DNA from: VRUE01 sp963737575
GTDB lineage: Bacteria; Actinomycetota; Thermoleophilia; Solirubrobacterales; 70-9
Length of the DNA stretch: 64,000 bases
NCBI GenBank assembly: GCA_963737575.1
Contig: CAVTTJ010000005.1
Span: 818,275 to 882,274 of the forward strand
Direction of reading: 5' to 3'
How positions within the stretch are numbered: the stretch's first letter is position 1; each line of letters begins with the position of its first letter. Made by a program: the position numbers and the translations under genes. A model generated the notes under the pieces. The model saw only the letters and a list, made by a program, of their open reading frames with translations, was not told where the DNA came from and did not search any database. Positions 33,890-43,740 of this stretch are shown here, one piece after another.

Positions 33890-34435
33890 ATGGAGGCCGG
33901 CACCCCGCAGCTGGTCAAGCTCGAGGACCTCCATGTCCCCGGGCAGCTGAGCGGCCGCAAGCACATCCTCTCGATCCTGGTCGAGAACAAGCCCGGTGTC
34001 CTGGCACGGATCGCGGGACTGTTCTCGCGGCGCGGCTTCAACATCGACACCCTCGCCGTCGGGCCGACCGACGACCCGAGCATCTCGCGGATAACGCTGA
34101 CGCTCGACGGCGCCGTCCACCCGATCGACCAGGTCACGAAGCAGCTCCACAAGCTGGTCAACGTCCTCAAAATCCGCGACATGGAGCCGGCCGAGACCGT
34201 TGCCCGCGAGATGGCGATGTTCAAAGTTTCGGCCGCGGTCGAGAACCGGGCCGAGATCATCCAGTTCGCCGAGATATTCCGGGCCAAGATAGTCGACGTC
34301 TCGAAACGGGCGCTGACGATCGAGGTCACCGGGTCGGCGGACAAGATCGAGGCCTTCGAGCGGATGATCCGTCCGCACGGGCTGATCGAGATGGTCCGCA
34401 CCGGCGAGATCGCGATCGCCAGGGGCGCCGACTGA
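33890..34435 (+). CDS. ilvN: Acetolactate synthase small (regulatory) subunit
   Basis: This 181-residue subunit confers valine feedback control. The N-terminal ACT domain is HILSILVENKPGVLARIAGL, FSRRGFNIDTLAVG; the C-terminal half holds ENRAEIIQFAEIFRAKIVDV. About 20 residues precede the ACT domain, longer than the shortest family members. There is no strong Shine-Dalgarno besides GGATGG in the stem that closes the spacer upstream. Confidence 0.92.
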   Translation: MEAGTPQLVKLEDLHVPGQLSGRKHILSILVENKPGVLARIAGLFSRRGFNIDTLAVGPTDDPSISRITLTLDGAVHPIDQVTKQLHKLVNVLKIRDMEPAETVAREMAMFKVSAAVENRAEIIQFAEIFRAKIVDVSKRALTIEVTGSADKIEAFERMIRPHGLIEMVRTGEIAIARGAD

Positions 34436-34436
34436 G

Positions 34437-35846
34437 ATGTCGGCTCCAGGCGACGCCTGGGCCTCGTCACTGTCCGATTCGCTCCGCGCGTCCCTGCGCG
34501 AGGCCGTCCAGAGCGGGCGCCGGACCCTGGCCAGCGTCACCGTCCCCGTCGACCGGATCGACCCCTGCGGCGCCGTGTTCGGCTCGAGGCTCGCGTCCGA
34601 CCGTTGGTTCTGCTGGGAGCAGCCCGACCGCGAGTTCGCGCTGGCGACCCTCGGCGTGGCGCACGAGTCGACCTCTCGCGGAGAGGCGCGTTTCGGCGAT
34701 GTCGCCCGCGAGTGCCTGCGGGTGGCGGAGGAAGCGATCGTCGAGGAGCCCGGCAGCCTCCCGGCCGGGGCCGGGCCGGTCTGGACCGGCGGCTTCGCCT
34801 TCGCCCCCGACGGTGCCCGCTCCTCACCCTGGTCATCGTTCAGCCCGGCGACGATGTGGCTGCCCGAGGTCTCGATCTGCCGCGTCGGCGAAGAGGCCTT
34901 CCTCACCGTGAACCTCGTCGTCGGCCCCGGCGACGACCTCGAGGAGGCGGCGGATCGCGCCGAGGGCAGGGTCTCGGGGTTGAGGACCGACCCGCTCGGC
35001 CTGATCGACCCCCACCGGACCGAGCGCCCATCGATCCGCGGCGCCCGGCCGCCCGAAGACTTCGAGCGCGCCGTCGAGGAGGCGACGGGGCGGATCGGCG
35101 CGGGCGCCCTCGAGAAGGTCGTCCTCGCCCGCGAGGTCGTCGTCAGCGCCCCGTCAGCGTACGACCCCGGCGCCGTGTTCGGGGCCCTGCGCGAGCATTT
35201 CCCGTCCTGCTTCTGCTTCTGCTGCGGGACGCCCGAGGCCGCCTTCGTCGGCGCCAGTCCTGAGCTTCTGATCCGCCGCTCCGGCGCCGGAGCCTCGACC
35301 GTCGCCCTCGCCGGTTCGACCAGGCGCAGCTCCGACCCCTCCGTCGACGACCACCTCGGCGAGCAGCTGCTCCGCAGCGACAAGAACCGCCGCGAGCACC
35401 AGATCGTCGCCGGGGAGATCGTGCGCCTGCTGCGGCCCCACTCGGTCTGGGTCGAGGCCGCGGAGGAGCCCGAGGTAATTCGCGTCGCCAATATCCAGCA
35501 CCTCGCGACGCCCGTCCTCGCCCAGCTCGCCGAACCGCTCTCGGCGATCTCGCTCGCCGGGCTGCTGCATCCGACGCCCGCCGTCGGAGGCGAGCCGGGC
35601 CGCGTCGCGGCCGAGACGATCCGCGAGCTGGAGGAAATGGACCGCGGCTGGTACGCGGGCCCGGTCGGGTGGATGGACGCGACCGAGGACGGCGAATTCT
35701 GCGTCGCCCTCCGCAGCGCACTGCTCCGCGACCGTGAGGCCCACCTCTACGCCGGCGGCGGCATCGTCGCCGGCTCGGAGCCGGCGTCCGAGCTCGCCGA
35801 GACCGAGGTCAAGCTCCAGGCGCTTCTGCCACTGTTGGCAGAGTAG
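34437..35846 (+). CDS. menF: Isochorismate synthase
   Basis: This chorismate-utilising enzyme converts chorismate to isochorismate for menaquinone. It has 469 residues starting one base after the ilvN stop. Family blocks include LEKVVLAREVVVSAP, FVGASPELLIRRSG, LRSDKNRREHQIVAGEIV, LHPTPAVGGEPGRVAAETI and RGWYAGPVGWMDATEDGEF. The neighbouring men genes favour MenF over an EntC or anthranilate-type role. It converges on menD. Confidence 0.87.
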   Translation: MSAPGDAWASSLSDSLRASLREAVQSGRRTLASVTVPVDRIDPCGAVFGSRLASDRWFCWEQPDREFALATLGVAHESTSRGEARFGDVARECLRVAEEAIVEEPGSLPAGAGPVWTGGFAFAPDGARSSPWSSFSPATMWLPEVSICRVGEEAFLTVNLVVGPGDDLEEAADRAEGRVSGLRTDPLGLIDPHRTERPSIRGARPPEDFERAVEEATGRIGAGALEKVVLAREVVVSAPSAYDPGAVFGALREHFPSCFCFCCGTPEAAFVGASPELLIRRSGAGASTVALAGSTRRSSDPSVDDHLGEQLLRSDKNRREHQIVAGEIVRLLRPHSVWVEAAEEPEVIRVANIQHLATPVLAQLAEPLSAISLAGLLHPTPAVGGEPGRVAAETIRELEEMDRGWYAGPVGWMDATEDGEFCVALRSALLRDREAHLYAGGGIVAGSEPASELAETEVKLQALLPLLAE

Positions 35847-35909
35847 GGATCACAGGGTCCTCGCGGGAGCAACAGCCGTGGAGGCTCCCCGCGAGGACCC
35901 TGTGATCCC
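35846..35909. terminator. Very stable 25-bp hairpin between menF and menD
   Basis: GGGATCACAGGGTCCTCGCG-GGAGC (35846-35870) pairs with its complement at 35884-35909, with one bulged G and a 13-base loop. It begins on the last base of the menF stop. It probably ends the ilvBN-menF transcript and blocks read-through from menD. There is no U-tract. Confidence 0.6.
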
Positions 35910-36005
35910 CACCGCTCCAAAGCGACGGGCGCCTTTCAGTGAAGCGAGGAGAGGGCCGCGGCGACGCGGTCGGCGAGGCGGTGGTGCAGCTTTGGTCCTT
36001 GACCT

Positions 36006-36044
36006 GCCTGCACTTGACCACCACATGGGTGGTGAACTGCAGGC
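36006..36044. repeat. Palindromic repeat, copy A
   Basis: GCCTGCACTTGACCACC (36006-36022) and GGTGGTGAACTGCAGGC (36028-36044) form a 17-bp near-perfect stem (15 matches). The reverse complement, with the adjoining CAGGGGT, matches the repeat at 52854-52899. It lies at the end of menD. Confidence 0.6.
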
Positions 36045-36051
36045 ACCCCTG

Positions 36052-37800
36052 TCACGAGAGTGCGGCAATGGCGTCAGAGACGCGATCGGCGAGGCGGCGG
36101 TGGAGCTCGACGTTGGTGTGGCGGTCCGCCCTGACCTCGATCAGGCCGCTGCCGACGGCGAGCGTCTCTGGAAGGTCGGAGAGATCGTCGATCCGGTGGT
36201 GCGGCAGCTCGAAGAGGCTCGCCGCGCGGGAGACGCTCAGTCCCCGCGGCGTCCCCAGCAGGGCCTCGAACTCGCCGGCTTTCAGCGACGTCTCCTGAGG
36301 CAGGAAGTGGAAGATGCCACCGCCGCCGTTGTCGATGACGACGATCCGGACCGGCGTCCTGACCTCCCGCAATGTCGTCAGGGAACCGAGGTCGTGGAGG
36401 AGGCCGAGGTCGCCGGTGACGATCGTCGTCGGCCTGCCGGTCGCGGCCGCCGCTCCGATCCCCGAGGAGACGAGGCCGTCGAGGCCGTTGGCGCCGCGGT
36501 TGCAGAGGAACAGGGCGTCGGCCGCGGTCGCTCCGAGGAATGCCTCCTGGTCACGGATCGGCATGCTCGAGGCCGTGTAGACGATGTCCCCGTCGCGATG
36601 GGCGTCGCCGAGCGCCGCGTGCAGGCCGGGCTCGGTCGGGGCCTCGAGCTTCTCGATCTCCTCTTCGATGGTCCGCCGCGCCGTGGCCTCGGCCTCGATC
36701 CAGGCGCTCGGAGGGTCGCGGCGCTCTCCGAGCCGCGCCGCCCACCCGGCGGCGAGATCGGTCGGGTCGGCCCGCAGCAGCGCAGCCGCCCGCCGGCTCG
36801 GCTCGTTCCAGCCACCGAGGGGGTCCACGGCTATCTGGTCGGCGCCGGACTGCGCCAACCAGCTCCGCAGCGGCTTGCTGGTCGGCATCTCTCCGAACCG
36901 CAGCACGAGGTCGGGTACGACCCGGGTGCGGAATCGCTCGTCGCGCAACAGCAGGTCGTAGCTCGTGACGACATGGGACCGGTCGTGCGGCCCGCACCGG
37001 ATCTGGGAGGTCGGCTCGGCGAGGATCGGCAGGCCGGCGGTGCGGGCAAGGTCGGCGAGCGGCTCGCGCAGGCCGGGGTCGAGCTGGCGGCCGGCGACGA
37101 TCACCGCCGAGAGCGCTTCGCCGATGTGCCTCGCAACCTCCTCGAGGAGGAAGTCGGACGGCTCCAGATCGATTGGGGTCACCGCCGTAAGCGGGCGCTC
37201 GCCGCGGCCCTCGAGCGCGAGGTCCTCGGTGGCGCTGACTGCGCCCTCGACCGCGACCGGAGCGAGGGGCTCCCGCCAGGGGAGGTTGAGGTGGACCGGC
37301 CCCGGGCGCGGCTCCCCTCGGGCTGAGGCGAATGCCCGGCAGGCCGTCGAGCGGTAGTGGAGCAGCCCGTCGTCGTCGGCGACGTGGGTCCCGACTTCGC
37401 AGAACCAGCGCACCGAGGACCCGTAGAGCTTCACCTGGTCGATCGTCTGTCCCGCCCCGATCCCGCGCAGCTCGGGCGGCCGGTCCGCGGTCAGGGCGAT
37501 CAGCGGGATCGCCGATTGGTCGGCCTCGCAGATCGCCGGGTGGAAGTTGGCCGCCGCAGTCCCCGAGGTGCAGAGAGCCGCGACCGGTGTGCCCGAGGCC
37601 TGGGCGCCGCCGAGGGCGAGGAACGAGGCCGAGCGCTCGTCGACGACCACTGTCACCTCGATCTCCGGCTGGCGCCAGAGCGCGACCGCCAGCGGGGTCG
37701 AGCGCGAGCCCGGGGAGAGGACCGCCCGCCGCATTCCGCAGCGCGCCAACTCCTCGACAAACGCTGAGGCCAGGGCGGTATTGGCGTTTGTGGGGTCCAT
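36052..37800 (-). CDS. menD: SEPHCHC synthase (menaquinone synthesis)
   Basis: This ThDP enzyme adds the succinic semialdehyde unit of 2-oxoglutarate to isochorismate. It has 582 residues. ALASAFVEELARCGMRRAVL and SPGSRSTPLAVAL open the protein, VVVDERSASFLALGGAQASG carries the ThDP Glu, RPPELRGIGAGQTIDQVKLY is a MenD signature, and GDLGLLHDLGSLTTLREV is the metal-binding loop near the C-terminus. It is the first known step after MenF, whose gene converges on it. Confidence 0.92.
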   Translation of the reverse strand: MDPTNANTALASAFVEELARCGMRRAVLSPGSRSTPLAVALWRQPEIEVTVVVDERSASFLALGGAQASGTPVAALCTSGTAAANFHPAICEADQSAIPLIALTADRPPELRGIGAGQTIDQVKLYGSSVRWFCEVGTHVADDDGLLHYRSTACRAFASARGEPRPGPVHLNLPWREPLAPVAVEGAVSATEDLALEGRGERPLTAVTPIDLEPSDFLLEEVARHIGEALSAVIVAGRQLDPGLREPLADLARTAGLPILAEPTSQIRCGPHDRSHVVTSYDLLLRDERFRTRVVPDLVLRFGEMPTSKPLRSWLAQSGADQIAVDPLGGWNEPSRRAAALLRADPTDLAAGWAARLGERRDPPSAWIEAEATARRTIEEEIEKLEAPTEPGLHAALGDAHRDGDIVYTASSMPIRDQEAFLGATAADALFLCNRGANGLDGLVSSGIGAAAATGRPTTIVTGDLGLLHDLGSLTTLREVRTPVRIVVIDNGGGGIFHFLPQETSLKAGEFEALLGTPRGLSVSRAASLFELPHHRIDDLSDLPETLAVGSGLIEVRADRHTNVELHRRLADRVSDAIAALS

Positions 37801-37822
37801 CGAGCCTGGAACCTACGCGCTC

Positions 37823-38890
37823 TCAGAGGCGATGGGCTTGTAGCGCCGCCTCGTCGATCTCGACGCCGAGCCCGGGTCCGGACGGCGGGTGGAGCTGCTC
37901 GCCATCGAGCTCGCAGCCGACGGCGGCGACCGTCGAGGCGAAGAGCCTCTGGGTCGCGAGGCCGTGGGCGAGGTCGAGACCCCGGTCGCCACGGGCCTCG
38001 CTCAGCGTCGCGGCGACCTGGGCGGCGGCGGCGATCCCGACCGGCCCATCGAGCGCGCTCGTCACGTAGGTCGGGAGCACCTCGGCGATCTCGATCGCCG
38101 CCTCCGGGCCGCCGACCTTGGAGAGCTTGACCCCGGTCAGTGACCAGGCGCCCATCGCGACCGCGCGCTCGGCCTCGGCGCGGGTTGCGACGCTCTCGTC
38201 GGCGGCGATCGGGATCGTCGTCGACCCGGCCACGGCCACCGCCTCCTCCGAGCTGGCAACCGGCTGCTCGGCGAGCTCGACGTCGAGCTCCTCGAGGCTC
38301 GAAAGCGTTCGCTTCGCGGTCTCGACGTCCCAGGCGCCGTTCGCGTCGACCCTGATCCGGGCCCCGGGCCCGACCGCGTCGCGGACCGCGCGCACCTGCT
38401 CGACGTCGTCCCCGGTCCCCAGCTTCAGCTTGAACGCGGAGAACCCGTCCTCTGCCCAGGCCAGGGCCTCGTCTGCGACCTCGCCCGGCTCCCCGGACGA
38501 AAGGGTCGCGTTGCAGCGGACGGGTGGCGGCGGGGAGCCGGTCGAGGAACCGCGCTCGGCCTCCGCCCGCCTCCCGCGCAGGTCGGCGAGCGCAGTCAGC
38601 GCCGCGCAGCGCGCCGGCGGCGAGAGTGCCAGTGCGTCGCCCGCGAGGGTCTCCTCATCGAGGTCGTCGCGCCCTCCGAGCCGCTCGAGCTCGGCGACGA
38701 CCTGCTTCAGGCCGCCGCCGCCGCCGCCGCGCAGCGCGAGCGGAACCGCTTCTCCGAGGCCGACGATCCCCTCCGCGCTCCGCAGCCTCAGCAGCGCCAT
38801 CTCCCGCTGCCGCAGGCTGCCGGCCGCGGTCACATACGGCTCGCGGAATGGGAGCGCGTAGGGAACGACCTCGACCGAGGCGATGCGCAT
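37823..38890 (-). CDS. menC: o-Succinylbenzoate synthase
   Basis: This enolase-superfamily dehydratase has 355 residues. The catalytic residues are visible: FSAFKLKLGTGDD (KxK), RIRVDANGAWD (Asp), LAEQPVAS (Glu), IAADESVATRAEA (Asp) and GVKLSKVGGPEAA (Lys). It lies upstream of menD on the minus strand, with 22 bases between them, consistent with cotranscription. Related dipeptide epimerases share the fold, but the men context supports MenC. Confidence 0.87.
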   Translation of the reverse strand: MRIASVEVVPYALPFREPYVTAAGSLRQREMALLRLRSAEGIVGLGEAVPLALRGGGGGGLKQVVAELERLGGRDDLDEETLAGDALALSPPARCAALTALADLRGRRAEAERGSSTGSPPPPVRCNATLSSGEPGEVADEALAWAEDGFSAFKLKLGTGDDVEQVRAVRDAVGPGARIRVDANGAWDVETAKRTLSSLEELDVELAEQPVASSEEAVAVAGSTTIPIAADESVATRAEAERAVAMGAWSLTGVKLSKVGGPEAAIEIAEVLPTYVTSALDGPVGIAAAAQVAATLSEARGDRGLDLAHGLATQRLFASTVAAVGCELDGEQLHPPSGPGLGVEIDEAALQAHRL

Positions 38891-38917
38891 GCCCCAAGCA
38901 TTGCACCGACGCCGCGC

Positions 38918-40610
38918 TCAGAGGCAGAGCTGCTTGACCGTCTTGTTTGCCCGGCGCAGGTCCGCCCTCATCCCTTTGGCCCGGCGCCGGCCGCGATCGG
39001 CCGCTTCGTTCAGCGTGTCTTTCGCCGCTTCGGAGGTGACGAAGGTGGCCTTGCGGGCCTTGCGCTCGTTTTCCCTCGAGAGCGCCTTCAGCCGGTCGGA
39101 GAGCTTGTTCGCCCTGGCCCTGGCGCCGAGGCAGGCCTGGCTGACCGGGGGAGGCGGTGCTGGCGGGGCGGCGGCCGGAGGCGCCGGCCCGGGCGGTGGG
39201 ACGACGTCGAATGCGTCGATGCCGCCTTCGCGCGCCGAGGTGTAGACACGGTCGCTGCCGGCGCCGGCGACGATGCCATCTGCCTTCAGAAGCCCCCGCC
39301 CGTCCTCGCAGGTCCCTTCGGTCCAGGGGAGGTCGATGTCTTCAAACCCGGTCTCGGTGATGCAGCCGGCGGTGCCGGGACGCTGGGCGATGGTGCCGTC
39401 GGGGGCGCGTTCGAAGACGACGATGCCATTGGTTTCGCCCGTCGTCGCGTAGAGCGCGCTGCCGTCTGGCAGGACCGCGAGGGAGTCGATCGCGTCCATC
39501 GCGAAGCCGTTGGCGCATGCCCCTTCGGTCCCGGCCTGCATCGGGTCCGAGCGGCCGGTGTTGCTCACGCAGCCCGCGGTCCCGGGCTTCTGGGTCAGCG
39601 CCCCGGTCGCGCCGTCGCGAGCGAAAATCAGGATCGCGTCGCGGCGTTCCGAGGCCAGGTACGCGTTTTCGCCTTCGCCCGCCGACGAGAAGGCGAGCGC
39701 CCGGGGTTCGCCGAGCCCGACCGCGACCGCGCAGCCGTCCGCCGGCGCGCTGACAATGCACCCGGTCGGCGCAGTCAGCGGCGTCAGTGCCCCGGTTTCG
39801 GCGTCGCGGGAGTAGAGCGTCACCGCATTGCGGGCCGGCGAGAGCGCGTAGAGGGTCTTGCCATCGGGACTGATCTCGAGCGACTCGAGACCGACCATCT
39901 CGGCGAGCCCGTTTACGCAGTTGGTCCCAGACTCGTTGACGCAGCCCGCGGCGCCGGCTTCCTGGCTGAGATCGCCGGTTTCAGGGTCGCGCTGCGAAGA
40001 TCGCGATGCCGCCGCTGAGCGCCACCGAGGCGACGTAGACGTTCCTGCCGTCGGGGCTGACGACCACCGATGTCGGCTGGTCGATCGCGCGCCCTTCCTC
40101 GCATTCGCTTGCGCCGCTCCCCGATACGCACCCGTCGTCGCCGCTCGACTGGGTCAGGTGACCGTCGTTCTGGTCGCGGTCGAGGATCGCGACCGCATTG
40201 CTTTCGGGCGCGGCGACGTAGACGTTCTTGCCGTCGGGGCTGATCGCGATGTCGCGCGCCCCTTTGAGGAAGCGGCCAGGGGCGCAGTTGACGTCTTTCA
40301 TGGAGAGGCATCCGGTCGGGCCGGGGATCGGCGCCAGCGCTCCGTCGCCCGGCTCGCGAGCGAGGGCGGTGACGCTGTGCCACGCCCCGTCGGTCGCGTA
40401 GACGTTTTTCCCATCCGGGCTGAGCACCAGGGCCGTCGGCCCGACCAGGCCGGCGCCATCCGCGCACTGGCCGGCAAGGCCGTTCTGGGTCACGCACCCG
40501 CCCGGGCCCGGCTTCTGGGTCAGGTTCGTCGCCGCCGCTGCCGCGGCAGCGAGAACGAGGGCCAGGATGACCGCCGCCCCGGCGCACGCAAGAGTTCGCT
40601 TCGAATCCAT
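38918..40610 (-). CDS. Secreted Cys-rich beta-propeller protein, frameshifted
   Basis: The start MDSKRTLACAGAAVILALVL is a signal peptide. Repeated units of about 45-60 residues follow, such as LTQKPGPGGCVTQNG, LVLSPDGKNVYATDGAWHS and IAISPDGKNVYVAAPESNAV, like lactonase/YVTN propellers, with paired Cys in each unit. The frame stops at 40009-region codons (IAIFAARP, TGA) but continues one frame over (from about 39990) with an uninterrupted unit and the same pattern to 38918, so one base is extra. The restored protein has about 563 residues. After a Pro-rich linker it ends in a helical basic domain (KLSDRLKALSRENERKARK). It lies between menC and menA without an obvious quinone role. Confidence 0.65.
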
Positions 40611-40638
40611 TCGCCCCTCCGCCGCGAAGAGTAGAGGC

Positions 40639-41517
40639 CTAGCTGGCCAGGAGCAAACCGACCGAGACCAGCAGGCTGAAGACGCCGAGCAGGGCGCCGG
40701 TGCCGGCGAGCGCCTCGTTCAGCGCCGCGCCCGTCCGATTCGACATCGTCCGCAGAGGCGGGATCGCGAGCGGCAGCGACGCGAGGCCGATCAGCGGCCA
40801 CGGGCTGGTGTCGGCGCCGATCAGCGTGATCGGCAGGACAAGATAGGCGCCGAGGATCAGGAGCCGGTAGAGGACGACCGCGTTCTGCCGCCCCATCCGC
40901 ACCGCAAGGGTGGTCTTTCCCGCCCGCCGGTCGGTGTCGACGTCGCGGACGTTGTTGACGACGAGGATCGCCGTCGCGAGGAAGCCGACAGCGATCGAGA
41001 GCCCGAGCGGCAGCGCGTCGAGCTTCTCGACCTGGACGTAGTAGGAGCCGTTGACGGCGACCAGGCCGAAGAAGAGGAAGACGAAGACCTCTCCGAGCCC
41101 GGCGTAGCCGTAGGGCCGCGGCCCGCCCGTGTAGAGGACGCCGGCGGCGATCGAGAAGGCGCCGATGACGAGGATCACGGCGCCGGCGACCGTCGCGAGG
41201 TAGATCCCGCAGACGACCGCGATCGCGAACGCGACCCAGGTCGCGGTCAGAACCCGCTGCGGGGCGACGAGGCCGGCCGAGGTCACCCGGACCGGGCCGA
41301 GGCGGTCGGCCGTATCGGCCCCTCGCTTCGCGTCGGAGTAGTCGTTGGCGAGGTTCGTCCCGATCTGGATGAAGACACTGCCGAGGAGGGCGGCGACGAA
41401 GGCGCCGATCCGCGGCAGATGGCCGACCCATTCGACCGCAGCGGCGGTGCCGACGAGCACCGGCGCGATCGCCGCCGGCAGCGTCCGCGGCCGGGCCGCC
41501 ATCAGCCAGATCCTCAT
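40639..41517 (-). CDS. menA: 1,4-Dihydroxy-2-naphthoate polyprenyltransferase
   Basis: This UbiA-family membrane enzyme attaches the isoprenoid tail to DHNA. It has 292 residues and eight or nine helices. The two Asp-rich motifs are NLANDYSDAKRGAD and NNVRDVDTDRRAGKTT. The start (ATG 41517, MRIWLMAARPRTLPAAIAPV) is the usual MenA N-terminus and overlaps menB by four bases (ATGA). Confidence 0.92.
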   Translation of the reverse strand: MRIWLMAARPRTLPAAIAPVLVGTAAAVEWVGHLPRIGAFVAALLGSVFIQIGTNLANDYSDAKRGADTADRLGPVRVTSAGLVAPQRVLTATWVAFAIAVVCGIYLATVAGAVILVIGAFSIAAGVLYTGGPRPYGYAGLGEVFVFLFFGLVAVNGSYYVQVEKLDALPLGLSIAVGFLATAILVVNNVRDVDTDRRAGKTTLAVRMGRQNAVVLYRLLILGAYLVLPITLIGADTSPWPLIGLASLPLAIPPLRTMSNRTGAALNEALAGTGALLGVFSLLVSVGLLLAS

Positions 41518-42380
41518 GGTCGCCTGGGGAACTTCGAGAAGTCGGGCTCGCGCTTCTCCTTGTAGGCCTCGCGGCCCTCGCGGGCCTCCTCGCTGCCGTA
41601 GAAGAGCAGGTTGGCGTCGTGGGCGAGCTGTTGGATCCCCGCGTAGCCGTCCTCGTGGGCGTTGAAGCTGGCCTTGACCAGGCGCAGGGCGAAGGGCGAA
41701 AGTGAGAGCATCTCCCGGCACCAGGCAACGGTCTCGGCCTCGAGCCGCTCGAGCGGGACGACGGCGTTGACGAGTCCCATCTCGCGGGCCTCCTCGGCGT
41801 CGTAGGTCCGGCACAGCAGCCAGAACTCCTTCGCCCTCTTGGTCCCGACCAGGTCGCGCAGGAGCGAGGCGCCGAAGCCGCCGTCCCAGGACCCGACCCG
41901 GGGGCCGGTCTGCCCGAAGCGGGCGTTGTCGGCGGCGATCGTCAGGTCGCAGCAGAGATGGAGGACATGGCCGCCGCCGGCCGCCCAGCCGGCGACCATC
42001 GCGACAACCGGCTTCGGCAGGCGCCGCATCTGCACCTGGAGGTCGGTGACGTGGAAGCGCCCGAGGGTCGCGCCCTCGGCGACATAGCCGCTGTCGCCGC
42101 GGACGTTCTGGTCGCCGCCGGAGCAGAAAGCCCTGTCGCCCTCGCCGGTGAGGACGACGACGCCGACGCCGGTGTCCTCGCGAGCGAGCTCGAGTGCGGC
42201 GGCGATCTCGATCAGGGTCTGCGGCCGGAAGGCGTTGCGGACCTCGGGGCGGTCGATCGTGATCTTGGCGATCCCGTCGCCCGTCTCGTAGCGGATGTCC
42301 TCGTAATCGCCCGCCTGCGCCCACTCGATCGGCGCGTACAGCCGCTCCTCCGGTGGGGCATCCTTGTGGCGGTTCGGCAT
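41514..42380 (-). CDS. menB: 1,4-Dihydroxy-2-naphthoyl-CoA synthase
   Basis: This crotonase-fold enzyme cyclises o-succinylbenzoyl-CoA. It has 288 residues. GDGIAKITIDRPEVRNAFRP, FCSGGDQNVRGDSGY and QTGPRVGSWDGGFGASLLRD are MenB blocks (the GGDQ and GSWDGG loops distinguish it from plain enoyl-CoA hydratases). It is divergent from menE, whose ATG is 24 bases from its own. Confidence 0.94.
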   Translation of the reverse strand: MPNRHKDAPPEERLYAPIEWAQAGDYEDIRYETGDGIAKITIDRPEVRNAFRPQTLIEIAAALELAREDTGVGVVVLTGEGDRAFCSGGDQNVRGDSGYVAEGATLGRFHVTDLQVQMRRLPKPVVAMVAGWAAGGGHVLHLCCDLTIAADNARFGQTGPRVGSWDGGFGASLLRDLVGTKRAKEFWLLCRTYDAEEAREMGLVNAVVPLERLEAETVAWCREMLSLSPFALRLVKASFNAHEDGYAGIQQLAHDANLLFYGSEEAREGREAYKEKREPDFSKFPRRP

Positions 42381-42404
42381 GATGGCAACGATATCCAGGC
42401 CCAG

Positions 42405-43730
42405 ATGAAGCTCGACGACTGGCTAGCCCAGAGATCACAGAGTTGCCCCGACCGCACCGCCCTGGTGGCGGATGGGACCGAGGTCACGTTCGCAGAGCTC
42501 GAGGCGGAGGCGACCTGGGTCGCCCGCAGGCTGGCCGCGCACGGCGTCCGCCGCGGCTCGACCGTCGCCGTCGGCATGCAGCCCCGCCGTGAGCAGGTCG
42601 TCCTCGTCCATGCGCTGATGAAGGTCGGCGCGGTGCTGGTGCCGCTCGGCCCGCGGATGAGCCCCGAGGAGCGCGCCGCCGTGATCGACGCCACCGAACC
42701 GGCGATCGAGCTCGACGACCCGGGCGAGCTGACCCAGACCGAGGCCGACCTGCCCCTGCTCGGCGAGCACGACATGGACGCGATCTGCTGCCGGGTCCTG
42801 ACCTCCGGCAGCACCGGCGCCCCCGATCCGATCGGGCTCACCTACGGCAACTTCCTCTGGAGCGCGGTCGGGTCGGCGTTCAACATCGGGGTCGAGCCCG
42901 AGGACCGGTGGCTGTGCTGCCTGCCGCTGAGCCACGTCTCCGGGCTCGGGATCGTCGTCCGCTCGGTCGTCTACGGGACGGCGGCGGTGCTTCACGACGG
43001 GTTCGACGTCGACGCCGTCGCCGCCTCGCTCGAAGGGGACGGGGTCTCCGTCGTCTCCCTCGTCGCGACGATGCTGACCAGGCTGCTCGAGGCCGGCGCC
43101 GACCTCTCGGGCCCGCGGGCGATCCTGATCGGCGGCGGCCCCGTTCCCGACGACCCGCTCGAGGAGGCGATCGCGAAGGGCGCGACCGTGGTCCAGACCT
43201 ACGGGCTGACCGAGGCCTGCTCGCAGGTCACGACGCTGGCCCCGGCCGACGCCAAGCGCAAGCTCGGCTCCGCCGGCCGGCCGCTGCTGACGACCCATCT
43301 GCGGATCCAGGACGGCGAGATCCTGGTCCAGGGCCCGACCGTGGCCCCCGGCCGCTCGGACCCCGATGGCTGGCTCCACACCGGCGACCTCGGGCGGATC
43401 GACGAGGAGGGATTCCTCTACGTCGAGGACCGGATCGACGACATGATCGTCAGCGGCGGCGAGAACATCGTCCCGGCCGAGGTCGAGGAGGTGCTCCTGC
43501 GGCACCCGGAGGTCGCCGACGCGGCGGTCGTCGGCCGCGACGACCCCGAGTGGCAGCAGGCGGTCACCGCCGTCGTCGTCCTCGAGGACGGCTCTGAGGC
43601 GACACCCGACGACCTGCGTCGGCACTGCGCCGGCTCGCTCGCCGGCTTCAAGGTGCCGAAGCGGGTCGAGCTCGCATCGGCGCTGCCGCGCACGCCGTCG
43701 GGCAAGTTGCTGAGAAGAGCGCTGCGTTAG
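42405..43730 (+). CDS. menE: o-Succinylbenzoate-CoA ligase
   Basis: This adenylate-forming ligase has 441 residues. CCRVLTSGSTGAPDPIGLTY is the phosphate-binding loop, VVQTYGLTEACSQVTTLAP the adenine region, WLHTGDLGRIDEEGFLYVED the hinge, and LPRTPSGKLLRRALR the C-terminal Lys. The shorter length than general acyl-CoA ligases and the neighbouring menB/menA support MenE. It ends ten bases before ilvC. Confidence 0.9.
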   Translation: MKLDDWLAQRSQSCPDRTALVADGTEVTFAELEAEATWVARRLAAHGVRRGSTVAVGMQPRREQVVLVHALMKVGAVLVPLGPRMSPEERAAVIDATEPAIELDDPGELTQTEADLPLLGEHDMDAICCRVLTSGSTGAPDPIGLTYGNFLWSAVGSAFNIGVEPEDRWLCCLPLSHVSGLGIVVRSVVYGTAAVLHDGFDVDAVAASLEGDGVSVVSLVATMLTRLLEAGADLSGPRAILIGGGPVPDDPLEEAIAKGATVVQTYGLTEACSQVTTLAPADAKRKLGSAGRPLLTTHLRIQDGEILVQGPTVAPGRSDPDGWLHTGDLGRIDEEGFLYVEDRIDDMIVSGGENIVPAEVEEVLLRHPEVADAAVVGRDDPEWQQAVTAVVVLEDGSEATPDDLRRHCAGSLAGFKVPKRVELASALPRTPSGKLLRRALR

Positions 43731-43740
43731 CCTGCCCGCC

